Assembly: GCA_023431185.1 (NCBI GenBank)
Contig: JAEYXS010000063.1
Span: 1-31,630 of the forward strand
DNA: 31,630 bases
Direction of reading: 5' to 3'
Source: Verrucomicrobiota bacterium
Lineage (GTDB): Bacteria; Verrucomicrobiota; Verrucomicrobiia; Limisphaerales; JAEYXS01
The position numbers and the translations under genes were made by a program. The notes under the pieces are model-generated. The model saw only the letters and a list, made by a program, of their open reading frames with translations, had not been told where the DNA came from and did not search any database. Below, in pieces: positions 7,424 through 17,300 of the stretch. Every line of letters starts with the position of its first letter. The stretch's first letter is position 1.

Positions 7424-8716
7424 ATGAAAATACAGATCCGGCAACAACCACAGGAAAACGGCTCCGTATTGGCCGGAGTGCTCATCATCAGCTTTATGCT
7501 GGGTTTCATGCTCGCGGCTTACCTCAGCTTGGTGAGCGCACAGCACCAGTCCGTGACGCGCTCACAGGTGTGGAACACGTGCGTGCCCGTGATGGAAGCA
7601 GGCGTGGAGGAAGCCCTGGCCCATCTGTACCAGACGAAGGGCACCAACCTTGTCTCCAACGGCTGGACCGCCACGAATGCCGGCTGCTTCAAAGTGCGGA
7701 CGGTAGGTGAAGGCTCGGCCCTGGTGATCATCTCCAACAACGGCACGTTCCCGGTGATCTATGCCACGGCGAACCTGCGCGCCCCCATCCGCAACAACCT
7801 GCTGATCAGCCGCCAGATCAAGGTGGAGACGCGCAAAGACGGGCTTTTCGCCAAGGGCCTGGTGGCCAAGGGGCAGATCACACTGAACGGCAATAACATC
7901 ATCGTGGACAGTTTTGATTCGGCCGATCCGAGCTACAGCTCCAACGGGCTGTACGTGGTCAGCCGCCGCAAGGACAATGGCGATGTGGCCACGAACTCGG
8001 GCCTGGTGAATTCACTTTCTTCCGGCAACGCGAACATCTACGGCCATGTCTCCACCGGTCCCGGCGGCTCAGTGGGCATCGGCAACAACGGGGCCATCGG
8101 CGATCTCGCCTGGCAGGCCTCCGGCGCGGACGGCATCCAGCCGGGTTATTTTTCGGACGACATGAATGTGTCCTTCCCGGACGTGGCCCTGCCCTTCAAC
8201 ACCGGTTTCACTCCGGGCAATGCCGCAGGCTACCAGTATGTCATAGATTCCAGTGGCGACTACCGTGTACCCGGCCTGACGGGCAGTCTGCTGGTGAAAA
8301 GCAATGTGCAGGCACGGTTGATCGTGGACACGGAGATCAATCTGACCGGGCAGGACAAGATCATCATCCAGCCGGGTGCTTCCCTCAACCTCTACATGGC
8401 GGGAACGGTGGCCAAGATCGGCGGCAATGGCGTGGTCAACCAAGGCGGCAATGCGACGAACTTCTTCTATTGGGGCGGCACCGCAAACACTACCCTGGCG
8501 GTGAATGGCAATGGTTCGTTCACGGGTGTCATCTACGCACCGAATGCGTCGTTCACCATGAACGGCGGCGGCAGCAGCACCCTTGAGGATGTGACCGGGG
8601 CAAGCGTATCCAAGACCGTGCAGATGAACGGAAATTTCAATTTCCACTACGACGAGAACTTGGGGCGGCTGGACCTGAACCGGGGATTCATCGTGACGTC
8701 GTGGAAGGAGATCTAA
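7424..8716 (+). CDS. PilX-like pilus assembly protein with DUF7305-like C-terminus
   Basis: This 430-residue protein has a short basic/polar leader (MKIQIRQQPQENG) followed by a hydrophobic helix (SVLAGVLIISFMLGFMLAAYLSLV), as in PilX/PulK-type minor pilins. The body is rich in Asn/Gly beta-strand sequence. The end, GVIYAPNASFTMNGGG, later VQMNGNFNFHYDENLG, matches the pattern I associate with the DUF7305 domain of PilX-like proteins. It is probably inserted in the inner membrane and possibly processed by prepilin peptidase, although the usual glutamate at +5 is absent. The open frame extends upstream to an ATG-less start at 7340, but the ATG at 7424 begins the leader and is preferred. No other pilus genes adjoin it. 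The role in pilus or type II secretion initiation is inferred. Confidence 0.85.
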   Translation: MKIQIRQQPQENGSVLAGVLIISFMLGFMLAAYLSLVSAQHQSVTRSQVWNTCVPVMEAGVEEALAHLYQTKGTNLVSNGWTATNAGCFKVRTVGEGSALVIISNNGTFPVIYATANLRAPIRNNLLISRQIKVETRKDGLFAKGLVAKGQITLNGNNIIVDSFDSADPSYSSNGLYVVSRRKDNGDVATNSGLVNSLSSGNANIYGHVSTGPGGSVGIGNNGAIGDLAWQASGADGIQPGYFSDDMNVSFPDVALPFNTGFTPGNAAGYQYVIDSSGDYRVPGLTGSLLVKSNVQARLIVDTEINLTGQDKIIIQPGASLNLYMAGTVAKIGGNGVVNQGGNATNFFYWGGTANTTLAVNGNGSFTGVIYAPNASFTMNGGGSSTLEDVTGASVSKTVQMNGNFNFHYDENLGRLDLNRGFIVTSWKEI

Positions 8717-9075
8717 GGTCCGGAACAGCAAGGGCGAAGGGTAAACGCATCGCGTTTCTAGCAGTTACGCGATTTTAAACTTTTCCAATTTGGACAGGGT
8801 CAATGACTTGGAGGAAACCGTCTCGCCAAAGCAGATTTTTTGATGAGACGCGGGTGAGAGAGGATATTCCATCTGCTAGCAAGGAGCGGACGGAGTCGGT
8901 TTCAAGCAGGCCGAACAACGCCCGAAAGCATCCCTTGGTAGACTGAAATGCAGATTGGATCAATGGGCCTAAGCTCATAGGGAGGGGAGGAATCCGGTGA
9001 AGCCCGTTGAAAACTCTTTTCGCTGGCGCATTTTGAGGCAATATTTTGGGCGTAGCATCCGTCTATTAGATTTGT
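8717..9075. other. Intergenic region of about 360 bp with one weak minus-strand ORF
   Basis: There is a short perfect inverted repeat, AAACGC with GCGTTT, at 8743-8757, but no T-tract, so it is not a good terminator. A minus-strand frame from a TTG at 9041 to 8775 would encode 88 residues (beginning MPQNAPAKRVFNGLHRIPPL). I recognise no family, and the start lacks a ribosome-binding site. The upstream region of the PSD1 gene ends in TATTAGAT just before the ATG, a possible -10, but no matching -35 was found. Confidence 0.4.
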
Positions 9076-12000
9076 ATGTGGCGTAGCAGCAGAATCATGG
9101 CTTGGGTAAGGCGCGGCGCAGTCCTGTCCGCCGGGGCGCTGGCGTGGGGTATTTCGGCTCAGGGCGCCGAGGACCCGAAGGGCATCGAGTTTTTCGAGAA
9201 CAAGGTGCGGCCTTTGCTCGTGGACCGCTGTTTTGAGTGCCATTCCAGCACCAAGAAGATCAAGGGCGGGCTCTCGCTGGATTCCAAGGAAGCCATCCTC
9301 AAAGGCGGCGATACGGGCACCAGTTTGGTGCCGGGTAATCCGGATGCCAGCTTGCTGATCAAGGCGGTGCGTTATCACGACGAGAACCTCCAGATGCCCC
9401 CAAAGAAGAAGCTGGAGGACGCGCAGATCAAGGATCTCGAAGCCTGGGTAAAGATGGGTGCACCCGATCCGCGCACGGCTTCGGCGGGGCCACTCAACCC
9501 TTTCGATGCCATCATGGCAGAGGGCAGGAAACATTGGGCCTTCCAACCGGTCAAGAAACCGGCGCAACCGGCGGTGAAGAATGAGAAATGGGTGAAATCG
9601 CCCATTGATGCTTTCGTCCTCGCGAAGCTGGAGGCCAAGGACATGCAGCCTTCCGTTCCCGCAGACAAACGCACGCTCATCCGGCGCGCGTACTTTGATC
9701 TAACGGGTTTGCCGCCAACGCCGGAAGAAGTAAGCGCGTTCCTGGCGGACCGTTCGCCGGATGCTTACGAGAAACTCATTGATAAGCTGCTTGCCTCACC
9801 CCGCTACGGAGAGCGCTGGGGCCGCCACTGGCTGGACGTGGCGCGCTATGCGGATACGAAAGGCTATCTCGCCGGCGGTGTGGAGCGGCGCTTTGGCTAC
9901 TCCTATACGTACCGCGATTATGTCGTGCGGGCTTTCAATGAAGACCTGCCCTATGATCGCTTTGTGAAGGAGCAACTGGCGGCGGACATGATGGCGCTGG
10001 GCGAGGACAAACGACCGCTGGCCGCGCTGGGTTTTCTGACTCTGGGTCGTCGGTTCCTGAACAACCAGAATGACATCATCGATGACCGTATCGATGTGGT
10101 GACGCGCGGCTTGATGGGGGTAACGGTGGCGTGTGCGCGTTGCCATGATCACAAGTATGATCCGATCCCGACGAAAGACTATTATTCGCTCTACGGCGTC
10201 TTCGGCAGCACAACGGAGCCGGAAGAGAAGCCGTTGCTGGGCATCCAACCGGACCCGAAAGAGAACGAGGCTTATCTGGCCGAACGCAAGAAGCTGGAGC
10301 AGAAACTGGAAGATTACCGGCTGGAGGAGGTCCGCAAGCAGATGGCCGAGATCCGGCGGCGCACGGGTGATTATCTGAAAACGGCCATCGAAACCAAAGC
10401 GATGACGGACAAAGGCGCAGCCACCAAACTGATCCAGGAACGCAAACTGGAGCGCGATGTCGTCGAAGCGTGGGTAAAGTATCTGGACACGCTCAAGCAG
10501 AAGCACGACGAAGTGTTCACACCCTTCGCCCAACTGGCCGCCCTGCCCCCCAATGAATTTGCGGCCAAGGCCAAGCCCATCCTCGATGCCTTGGGCAACG
10601 ACCCGGCGAAACCCATCCACCCGCTCATCCGCAATGCGCTGAAGGGCCGCACCGCCGCTTCATTGAAGGATGTGGCCGATCGTTACAACGAGACGTTCGC
10701 GGGCATTGAAAACAAGTTCCAGGAACTCTACAGCGCCGCGAAAAAGAAGAATGAGGCGTTGCCCACGGGCTTGCGCGATTCACAGGAGAATACGTTGCGC
10801 AATGTCTTGCTGGAGGACAAGTCACCCTCCTTCGTGGCCGAGGCGAAATACGACATCCTGCTGGATGGTGCACGGCCGAAGCTGCGGGAATTAAAGGCCG
10901 ACATCGACCGTTTGGATGCCGTTCATCCGGGCGCCCCGCCCCGCGCGATGGTGCTGGTGGAGAAGGACAAGCCGATGAACCCGGTGGTGTTCATCCGTGG
11001 CAGCCCGGGCAACCGCGGTCCCCAAGTGCCCCGGCAGTTCCTGGAAGTGCTCTCGAAGCCGGATCGCAAACCGTTCGAGAAAGGCAGTGGCCGGCTGGAA
11101 CTGGCGGAAGCCATCGCCAGCAAGGACAATCCGCTCACCGCGCGGGTGCTGGTGAACCGTTTTTGGATGCTGCATTTTGGCAATCCGCTGGTGCGCACCA
11201 CGTCTGACTTCGGCGTGCGCTCCGATCCGCCGACGCATCCGGAATTGCTGGATTTCCTCGCGGCCTATTTCATGGAGAACGGCTGGTCCATGAAGAAACT
11301 GCACAAGCTGATGATGATCTCCTCGGCTTACATGCAGAGCAGCGATGCGGACCCCGCCTTGGCCGTCAAGTATTCCCAAGTGGACGCCACCAACCTTCTG
11401 CTCTGGAAGATGAACCGGCAACGGCTGGATTTCGAATCCATGCGCGACACCATCCTGTCCATCAGCGGCAAGCTGGACCTGAAACAAGGCGGATTGCCGG
11501 TGGAATTGACCAGCGTGCCCTTCACGGGACGCCGCACGGTGTACGGCTTCATTGACCGCCAGAACCTGCCGGGCATGTTCCGTGCGTTCGATTTCGCGAA
11601 TCCCGATGTGTCCACGCCACAACGTTTCACGACGACGGTGCCGCAACAGGCGCTGTTCTTCCTGAACAGCCCGTTCATCGCGGACCAGGCGAAGAACCTG
11701 ATGGACCGCAAAGAAATGACCGCAGCGAAGAGCGATGAAGAGCGCGTGAAGGCCTTGTATGCGCTCGCCTTCCAACGGCTTCCCAGCCGTGAGGAGGTGG
11801 ACATGGCCAAGCGTTATGTGGCCGAGCAAGGCTCGCAGAAGGATGTCTCGAATGAGCCCGTGTGGCAATACGGCTATGGTGAGATCGACGAAGCGACGAA
11901 GAAGGTGAAGACATTCAACAAACTCCCCCACTTCTCAGGTGATGCCTGGCAAGGCGGCGAGAAATTCCCGCATGAGAAGTTCGCCTACCTGCGCTTGACG

Positions 12001-12459
12001 GCGGATGGCGGACATGCGGGCAATGCGCCCCGGCACACGGCCATCCGCCGCTGGGTGGCACCGCAGTCCGGCACGATTGAGATTCAAGGCACCTTGGAGC
12101 ATAAGAACAAGCAAGGCAACGGACTCCTGGGCATGATCATCTCCAGCAGCAAGGGACTCTTGAAGGAAGGCGTGGCCCAGAATGCGAAGGCGGAGTTGAA
12201 GGTGGAGAAGCTGGAAGTGAAAGCCGGGGATATCATCGATTTCGTGGCAGACAGCCGTAAGGATACGAACTCGGACTCGTTCAACTGGGCACCCAAGGTC
12301 ATCTACACTGCGGGCGAAGCGGGCATGCCGGTTTATGGCAAGAAGGAGTGGAGCGCGAAGGCTGATTTCGGCAAGGAAGCTGCCCCGCAGCGGTTGGATG
12401 CCTGGGAAAAATACGCCCAGATCGTGCTGCTCTCGAACGAGGTGGTGTTCGTGGATTGA
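9076..12459 (+). CDS. PSD1 and planctomycete cytochrome c domain-containing protein (DUF1549/DUF1553)
   Basis: This is a large exported protein of 1127 residues. A signal peptide (about 1-31, ending SAQGA) precedes a planctomycete cytochrome c-like domain with the heme motif C52-F-E-C55-H56. The DUF1549 (PSCyt2) domain starts around residue 180 (DAFVLAKLEAKDMQP, then RRAYFDLTGLPPTPEEV) and contains a second CxxCH, C353-A-R-C356-H357. A charged, probably coiled central section (about 395-580) follows, then DUF1553 (PSD1), marked by LTARVLVNRFWMLHFGNPLVRT and FGVRSDPPTHPELLDFLA near 690-730. The last 170 residues look like an extra beta-sandwich domain (from about 955). Such proteins are abundant in Planctomycetota and Verrucomicrobiota and are thought to take part in polysaccharide degradation. 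The usual DUF1501 partner gene is absent; rex follows 49 nt downstream. Confidence 0.95.
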   Translation: MWRSSRIMAWVRRGAVLSAGALAWGISAQGAEDPKGIEFFENKVRPLLVDRCFECHSSTKKIKGGLSLDSKEAILKGGDTGTSLVPGNPDASLLIKAVRYHDENLQMPPKKKLEDAQIKDLEAWVKMGAPDPRTASAGPLNPFDAIMAEGRKHWAFQPVKKPAQPAVKNEKWVKSPIDAFVLAKLEAKDMQPSVPADKRTLIRRAYFDLTGLPPTPEEVSAFLADRSPDAYEKLIDKLLASPRYGERWGRHWLDVARYADTKGYLAGGVERRFGYSYTYRDYVVRAFNEDLPYDRFVKEQLAADMMALGEDKRPLAALGFLTLGRRFLNNQNDIIDDRIDVVTRGLMGVTVACARCHDHKYDPIPTKDYYSLYGVFGSTTEPEEKPLLGIQPDPKENEAYLAERKKLEQKLEDYRLEEVRKQMAEIRRRTGDYLKTAIETKAMTDKGAATKLIQERKLERDVVEAWVKYLDTLKQKHDEVFTPFAQLAALPPNEFAAKAKPILDALGNDPAKPIHPLIRNALKGRTAASLKDVADRYNETFAGIENKFQELYSAAKKKNEALPTGLRDSQENTLRNVLLEDKSPSFVAEAKYDILLDGARPKLRELKADIDRLDAVHPGAPPRAMVLVEKDKPMNPVVFIRGSPGNRGPQVPRQFLEVLSKPDRKPFEKGSGRLELAEAIASKDNPLTARVLVNRFWMLHFGNPLVRTTSDFGVRSDPPTHPELLDFLAAYFMENGWSMKKLHKLMMISSAYMQSSDADPALAVKYSQVDATNLLLWKMNRQRLDFESMRDTILSISGKLDLKQGGLPVELTSVPFTGRRTVYGFIDRQNLPGMFRAFDFANPDVSTPQRFTTTVPQQALFFLNSPFIADQAKNLMDRKEMTAAKSDEERVKALYALAFQRLPSREEVDMAKRYVAEQGSQKDVSNEPVWQYGYGEIDEATKKVKTFNKLPHFSGDAWQGGEKFPHEKFAYLRLTADGGHAGNAPRHTAIRRWVAPQSGTIEIQGTLEHKNKQGNGLLGMIISSSKGLLKEGVAQNAKAELKVEKLEVKAGDIIDFVADSRKDTNSDSFNWAPKVIYTAGEAGMPVYGKKEWSAKADFGKEAAPQRLDAWEKYAQIVLLSNEVVFVD

Positions 12460-12508
12460 CGGATGTGCGCTTGTCTAAGTGGTTGTAAGGCATTAGGGTG
12501 AAGCATCA

Positions 12509-13141
12509 TTGAAAAAGACTGGTCGCACTGAAATCCCTCGCAAGGCGGTTTACCGCCTCTCGCTCTACCTGCGTTGTTTGCAACGGCTCAAGAGCAACGG
12601 CATCCATACCGTTTCCAGCGAAGCCCTGTCTTCGGCCGCCGGCGTAAAATCCACCCAGCTTCGCAAGGACCTGACCTACTTCGGTCAGTTCGGCACGCGT
12701 GGTCTCGGTTATGACGTTGATCAGCTCGGCAAGATGATCTCCGACTTGCTGGGCACGAACAGCCTCCAGCCCGTGGTGCTCGTGGGCGTTGGCAATCTCG
12801 GTCTCGCCCTGCTCTCCTACCGGGGGTTCGAGCAGGAGGGCTTTGAGATCGTGGCGGCCTTCGATATCGATGCCGATCGCAAGCGGAACAAGAAGATCGA
12901 GCAGCCCATCCTGCCGATGGAAGATTTGCCGGAATTCGTCCATTCGCACGCGGTGAAGATGGCCATACTGACCGTCCCTACCATTGTGGCGCAGGAAGTC
13001 ACCAATGAACTCGTCCGCACGGGTATCACCGGCATCCTGAATTTCGCCCCTATCGTCCTGCAAGTGCCCGAAGATGTGATGGTCAATAACGTTAATTTGG
13101 CCATCGAACTGGAAAACCTCAGTTACTTCATCCAGAACTGA
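12509..13141 (+). CDS. rex: Redox-sensing transcriptional repressor Rex
   Basis: This is a 210-residue Rex protein. The N-terminal winged-helix domain (about 1-80) includes IPRKAVYRLSLYLRCL and the recognition segment VKSTQLRKDLTYFGQFGTRG. The Rossmann NAD(H)-binding domain follows, with VLVGVGNLGLALL (GxGxxG) and the typical AAFDIDADR. The C-terminal helix ending ENLSYFIQN mediates dimer swapping in known structures. Rex senses the NADH/NAD+ ratio and represses fermentation and respiration genes when NADH is low. The only plausible start is a TTG at 12509, with AGGGTG about nine bases upstream; the first internal ATG would remove the DNA-binding domain. It lies 49 nt after the PSD1 gene, so read-through is possible, and ends 6 nt from the convergent SirB1 gene. 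I found no clear Rex operator nearby. Confidence 0.95.
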   Translation: MKKTGRTEIPRKAVYRLSLYLRCLQRLKSNGIHTVSSEALSSAAGVKSTQLRKDLTYFGQFGTRGLGYDVDQLGKMISDLLGTNSLQPVVLVGVGNLGLALLSYRGFEQEGFEIVAAFDIDADRKRNKKIEQPILPMEDLPEFVHSHAVKMAILTVPTIVAQEVTNELVRTGITGILNFAPIVLQVPEDVMVNNVNLAIELENLSYFIQN

Positions 13142-13147
13142 ACCGCT

Positions 13148-14026
13148 CTAAAGTGTCCGCGTCAGGGCCACGATATACCTCTGGAAGCGGGCACTGTCCT
13201 CATGCTTCTCCTGATTCACATAGATCTGGTGCAAGTTGGAGCAGATGCGGATAAGTATCCGCCGGGCACTGACCGGGTCCAGCAGGCGCTCCTGATAGCT
13301 ATGCCCGCTCATGACCAGATGCTTCACGCACTCCGCCTTCGTCCAAAACCGCCCGCCATTGTAGGCATCGATAAAAATCTCCTCTTTGGATGACTGAAAC
13401 CGGCACACGAAATGCCCCGGCATTCCGATGCCCGCCACCGGCAGCCGCAACCGCCGGGCAATAAACAGGTAAATCAAGCAAAGGCTGATGGGATTGCCCA
13501 AGCGGTTGTTCAGCACCTGATTGAGGTAACTGTTCTTGGGGTCGTAGTAATCTTTGTCGTTCCCCTTGAACCCCATGTCTTTGAAAAGGAACTTGTTTAT
13601 TTCCCCCAAAATCACGATTGGTTCCGCCCCGAAATCGATCCGCATCATCAAATCCCCGGCGATATCGTCCAAAACCGCTTGGTAACCGGCGATGTTGATG
13701 TCTGGATATTCCGTCTGGGCGAGCAGCCAGCAGGCTTGTTCCACGCTGAAATGCTCTCCGTGACTAAGACAGAAAGCCAGAAAACGGTTGTCCGAGGCCT
13801 GTTTATCGAAATGTTGGACGATCTCCTTGGTCCGGCGCCGCACAACCGGGTCGCTATGCAGCGCGTACTGCTTGAGCCAATCCTTGCTTTGCACCCCTTC
13901 GGCCATGATTTTCTGCCGGATGGTGTGGTAAATGCCCGGATCATCGTCCGCTAGCAGGGTCACGAGCGCCTCCCGCTGACTGGCCGTCAGCGGCTGCAGT
14001 GCCTGACCTGGAGACGGGGGACTCAT
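13148..14026 (-). CDS. SirB1-family (transglutaminase-like) protein
   Basis: This 292-residue protein has the SirB1 N-terminal/transglutaminase-like core. The segment NSYLNQVLNNRLGNPISLCLIYLFIARRL followed by PVAGIGMPGHFVCRF is the diagnostic block. It is preceded by a helical N-terminal half, and the end (ISARRILIRICSNLHQIY-like, actually VSARRILIRICSNLHQIY) resembles the TPR-like tail of the family. The biochemical role of these proteins is not established; in some bacteria the gene neighbours prmC and sirB2. It is cytoplasmic, with no signal peptide. Its stop is only 6 nt from the convergent rex stop with no visible terminator between, so the two transcripts may overlap at their 3' ends. 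Confidence 0.9.
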   Translation of the reverse strand: MSPPSPGQALQPLTASQREALVTLLADDDPGIYHTIRQKIMAEGVQSKDWLKQYALHSDPVVRRRTKEIVQHFDKQASDNRFLAFCLSHGEHFSVEQACWLLAQTEYPDINIAGYQAVLDDIAGDLMMRIDFGAEPIVILGEINKFLFKDMGFKGNDKDYYDPKNSYLNQVLNNRLGNPISLCLIYLFIARRLRLPVAGIGMPGHFVCRFQSSKEEIFIDAYNGGRFWTKAECVKHLVMSGHSYQERLLDPVSARRILIRICSNLHQIYVNQEKHEDSARFQRYIVALTRTL

Positions 14027-14343
14027 TTTACCTATTACCTCTGACGTCTGATTCTCCCACCTATTCGATACGATTTCAACGTCGCCAAAAAAGGTTTGGG
14101 CCTTCGGCCCGCCTTATGCTTATGTGCCATAGGGACTGCTGTCCGATGAAAGTTACCGGCCCGGCTCAAGGGTATCCCCGGAAGCCTGTCGGAAATCAGT
14201 CACCATGCTCATACGAAAACATTAACACCGCCACCCGGGAACAGTTACGCTCAGAAAGTCGCGCTCGGGCGTAAAAATCTTTTGCACACAAAAACGATTT
14301 TGCTACGTTCCCTGCGCTTGGCGACAAGCTGATACCGAAAGAA
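14027..14343. other. Divergent promoter region between SirB1-family gene and gltB
   Basis: The gap of about 317 bp carries the promoters of both divergent genes. A GC hairpin, GGGCC-TTC-GGCCC, lies at 14098-14110; its flanks do not make a terminator for a gene ending here. A weak sigma70-type pair near gltB is listed separately. I saw no protein-like ORF and no identifiable riboswitch. Confidence 0.45.
14282..14309 (+). promoter_or_regulatory. Weak candidate promoter for gltB
   Basis: TTGCAC (14282-14287) and TACGTT (14304-14309) are separated by 16 bp, 34 nt before the gltB ATG. Both hexamers match the sigma70 consensus only partly, so this is a position-supported guess. Confidence 0.25.
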
Positions 14344-17300
14344 ATGTATCCGAACATACCGAACTCACTGTACGACGCGAAGAACGAGCACGATGCCTGC
14401 GGCGTTGGTTTCATCGCTAACATCAACGGCAAGCAGGAACATCGCATCCTGGAATACGCCATCCAGGCGCTCTGCAACCTCGCCCACCGTGGCGCCTTGG
14501 ATGCCGACGCCAAAACTGGCGACGGCGCAGGCGTCCTGACCCAGCTCCCCCGCGCCCTGTTCCGCCGGGAAGTGGAGAAGCTCGGTGGCAAGTTGATGAA
14601 TGACAGCGACTTGGCCGTCGGCTTTCTGTTCCTGCCGCGCGGCAACAAGTACCAGATCAGCAACTGCCACCGCCTGGTCGAGGAAGCGTGTACCCAGTTC
14701 GGCATCCATATCTTTGGCTGGCGCTCCGTGCCCACCAATACCCGTTGTCTGGGGGACAAGGCCCGTGAAACGCTCCCCGAGATGCAGCAGATTTTGCTCG
14801 GTCGCACGAGCGGCTGGAGCGACGACGAATTTGAGCGCCGCCTGTATCTCGCCCGCAATATGGCCGAGCGCCGGGCGCAGGAAGAGAAGATCGACGCCTT
14901 TTACATCCCGTCCTTCTCCTCGCGCACCATCGTTTACAAGGGCTTGTTCAATGCCCCGCAGTTGCCAAAGTTCTTCACCGACCTGAAGGATCCCCTGTAC
15001 GTGACTTCGCTGGCCATCTACCACCAGCGCTATTCCACGAATACGTTCCCGAACTGGCAGCTCGCCCACCCGTTCCGCACCTTGGCACACAACGGCGAGA
15101 TCAACACGCTGCTGGGCAATAAGAACTGGACCCGCGCCCGCGAGCGCGAACTCACCTCCGAACTCTGGGGCGAGAACATCGAATACCTCAAACCCATCAT
15201 CCAGCCGGGCGGTTCCGACTCCTCCGCGCTCGATAATGCCTTGGAACTCCTCGAACTCAGCGGCCGCAGCATCCTGCACAGCATGATGATGCTCGCCCCC
15301 GAGGCCTGGGAAAAGTCCAAGGACGTGAAACCCGAGGTCAAAGGCTTCTACCGCTATCACGCCAGCCTCAATGAACCATGGGACGGCCCTTCCGCCGTCG
15401 TGTTCAGCGATGGCAAAGTCGTCGGTGCCGCTTTGGACCGCAACGGTCTGCGCCCGGCCCGTTACAAGATTTACGAGGACGGCCTCATCGTCATGGGCTC
15501 GGAAGCGGGCGTCGTGCCGTTGGATGAGAAGAAAGTCGTCCGCAAAGGCCGCCTTGGGCCCGGTCGCATCATCGCGATCGACCTTCAGGCCGGCAAGTTC
15601 ATGGAAAATGACGAGGTCAAGACGCTCGTCGCCTCCAAGCAGCCTTATGGTGAGTGGTGTGAGCAGAACCTCTTCTCTCTGTCCAAGCATGCCAAGCCAT
15701 TCAGCGAGAACCATAACCCGGTCAACCTGATCGACCTCACCCTGCAGGAGATCACCTTCGGCTGGGATAGCGAGGAGCTGCAGACCATCCTCAAACCCAT
15801 GGCCACAGAAGGCATCGAAGCCATCGGCTCCATGGGCGATGACACCCCGCTGGCCGTGCTCTCCCGCAAGCCCAAGCTGCTTTACCCTTATTTCCGCCAG
15901 TTGTTCGCGCAGGTGACAAACCCGCCGATCGACTCCATCCGCGAGAAGATCGTCATGTCCCTCGCCACGGCCATGGGCCATAAACGCTCCTGGCTCACCG
16001 AAACCCCCGAACACGTCAAGCAGATCGAACTGGACAGCCCGTTCCTGTTGGAATACGAGCTGGAGGCCCTCAAAAACATCCCGGACCCGGCATTCAACTG
16101 CGAGACGCTCTACTGCCATTTCAACGCCCAAAAAGGCCCGGATGATCTGGATGCCGCCCTGAGCGCCATCTGCGCCCGTGCTTCCCAGGCCATCGATGAA
16201 GGCAAGTGCATCCTCATCCTGAGCGATCGCGGCACGAATGCTGAGCGCGTCCCCGTCCCGATGCTCCTGGCCGTCGGTGCCGTGCATCATCACCTCATCC
16301 GCGAAGGCAAGCGCATGCGCGTGTCCATCGTCTGCGAGACAGGTGAAGCGCGTGACGTCCATCACTTCGCCACCTTGATCGGTTACGGCGCATCCGCCAT
16401 CAATCCGTATGTGGCCATCGACATCATCCGCCAGTCCATCGGCAGCGGTGAATGGCCTGACATCACGGTGGAAAAGGCGGTTTCCAATTACCGCAAGTCC
16501 ATCGAGAGCGGCATCCTGAAGATCATGTCCAAGATGGGCATCTCGACCATCGCGAGCTATCGCGGCGGCCAGATCTTCGAAGCCATCGGTGTTTCTCAGG
16601 ACGTCATCGACCGTTGCTTCTTCGGTACCACCTCCCTGATCGGTGGCATCTCCCTGAAGCAGATCGCCGAGGACGCCCTCCGCCGTCACCAAAGCGCCTA
16701 TGCCAACCCGGAAACCGCCGTGCTGGACGAAGGCGGCAATTACAAGGTTCTCAGCGGCGGCCGCGGCGAATACCACGCCTTCAACAAGCAGGTGGTGCAG
16801 ACGCTCCACCGCTTCCTCAAGGAAGGCAAACGGGAGGAATACCTCAAGTTTGTCGAGACCGTCCAAGGGCGCGACCCGGTTTCCCCCCGTGACTTGCTCC
16901 AGTTCAAGCCCGGCACGCCCATCCCGCTGGATGAGGTGGAGCCGATCGAGAACATCCGCACCCGCTTCACCACGGCCGGCATGAGCTTGGGCGCCCTGTC
17001 GGTCGAGGCGCACGAGTGCCTCGCCATCGCCATGAACAGCATCGGCGGCAAGTCGAACTCCGGCGAAGGCGGCGAGGACAATGCCCGCTACACCGTCCGC
17101 GAGAACGGCGACAACGCCAACTCCGCGATCAAGCAGGTGGCCTCCGGCCGCTTCGGTGTGACGCCGGAATACCTCGCGAGCGCACAGGAGATCGAGATCA
17201 AGATGGCGCAGGGCGCGAAGCCCGGCGAAGGCGGCCAGTTGCCCGGACACAAGGTGTCCCCGCTCATCGCCAAGCTGCGTCATAGCACGCCCGGAGTGCC

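Noticed and set aside
8775..9041. An 88-codon minus-strand ORF in the gap before the PSD1 gene
   Set aside because: TTG start, no ribosome-binding site and no recognised family. It is kept only as a note in the intergenic entry.
12460..12508. A Rex operator autoregulating rex
   Set aside because: No TTGTGA-type palindrome of the expected form was seen before rex or near other genes in the window.
14098..14110. GGGCC-TTC-GGCCC hairpin as a terminator
   Set aside because: No gene ends here on either strand; it lies between divergent genes.
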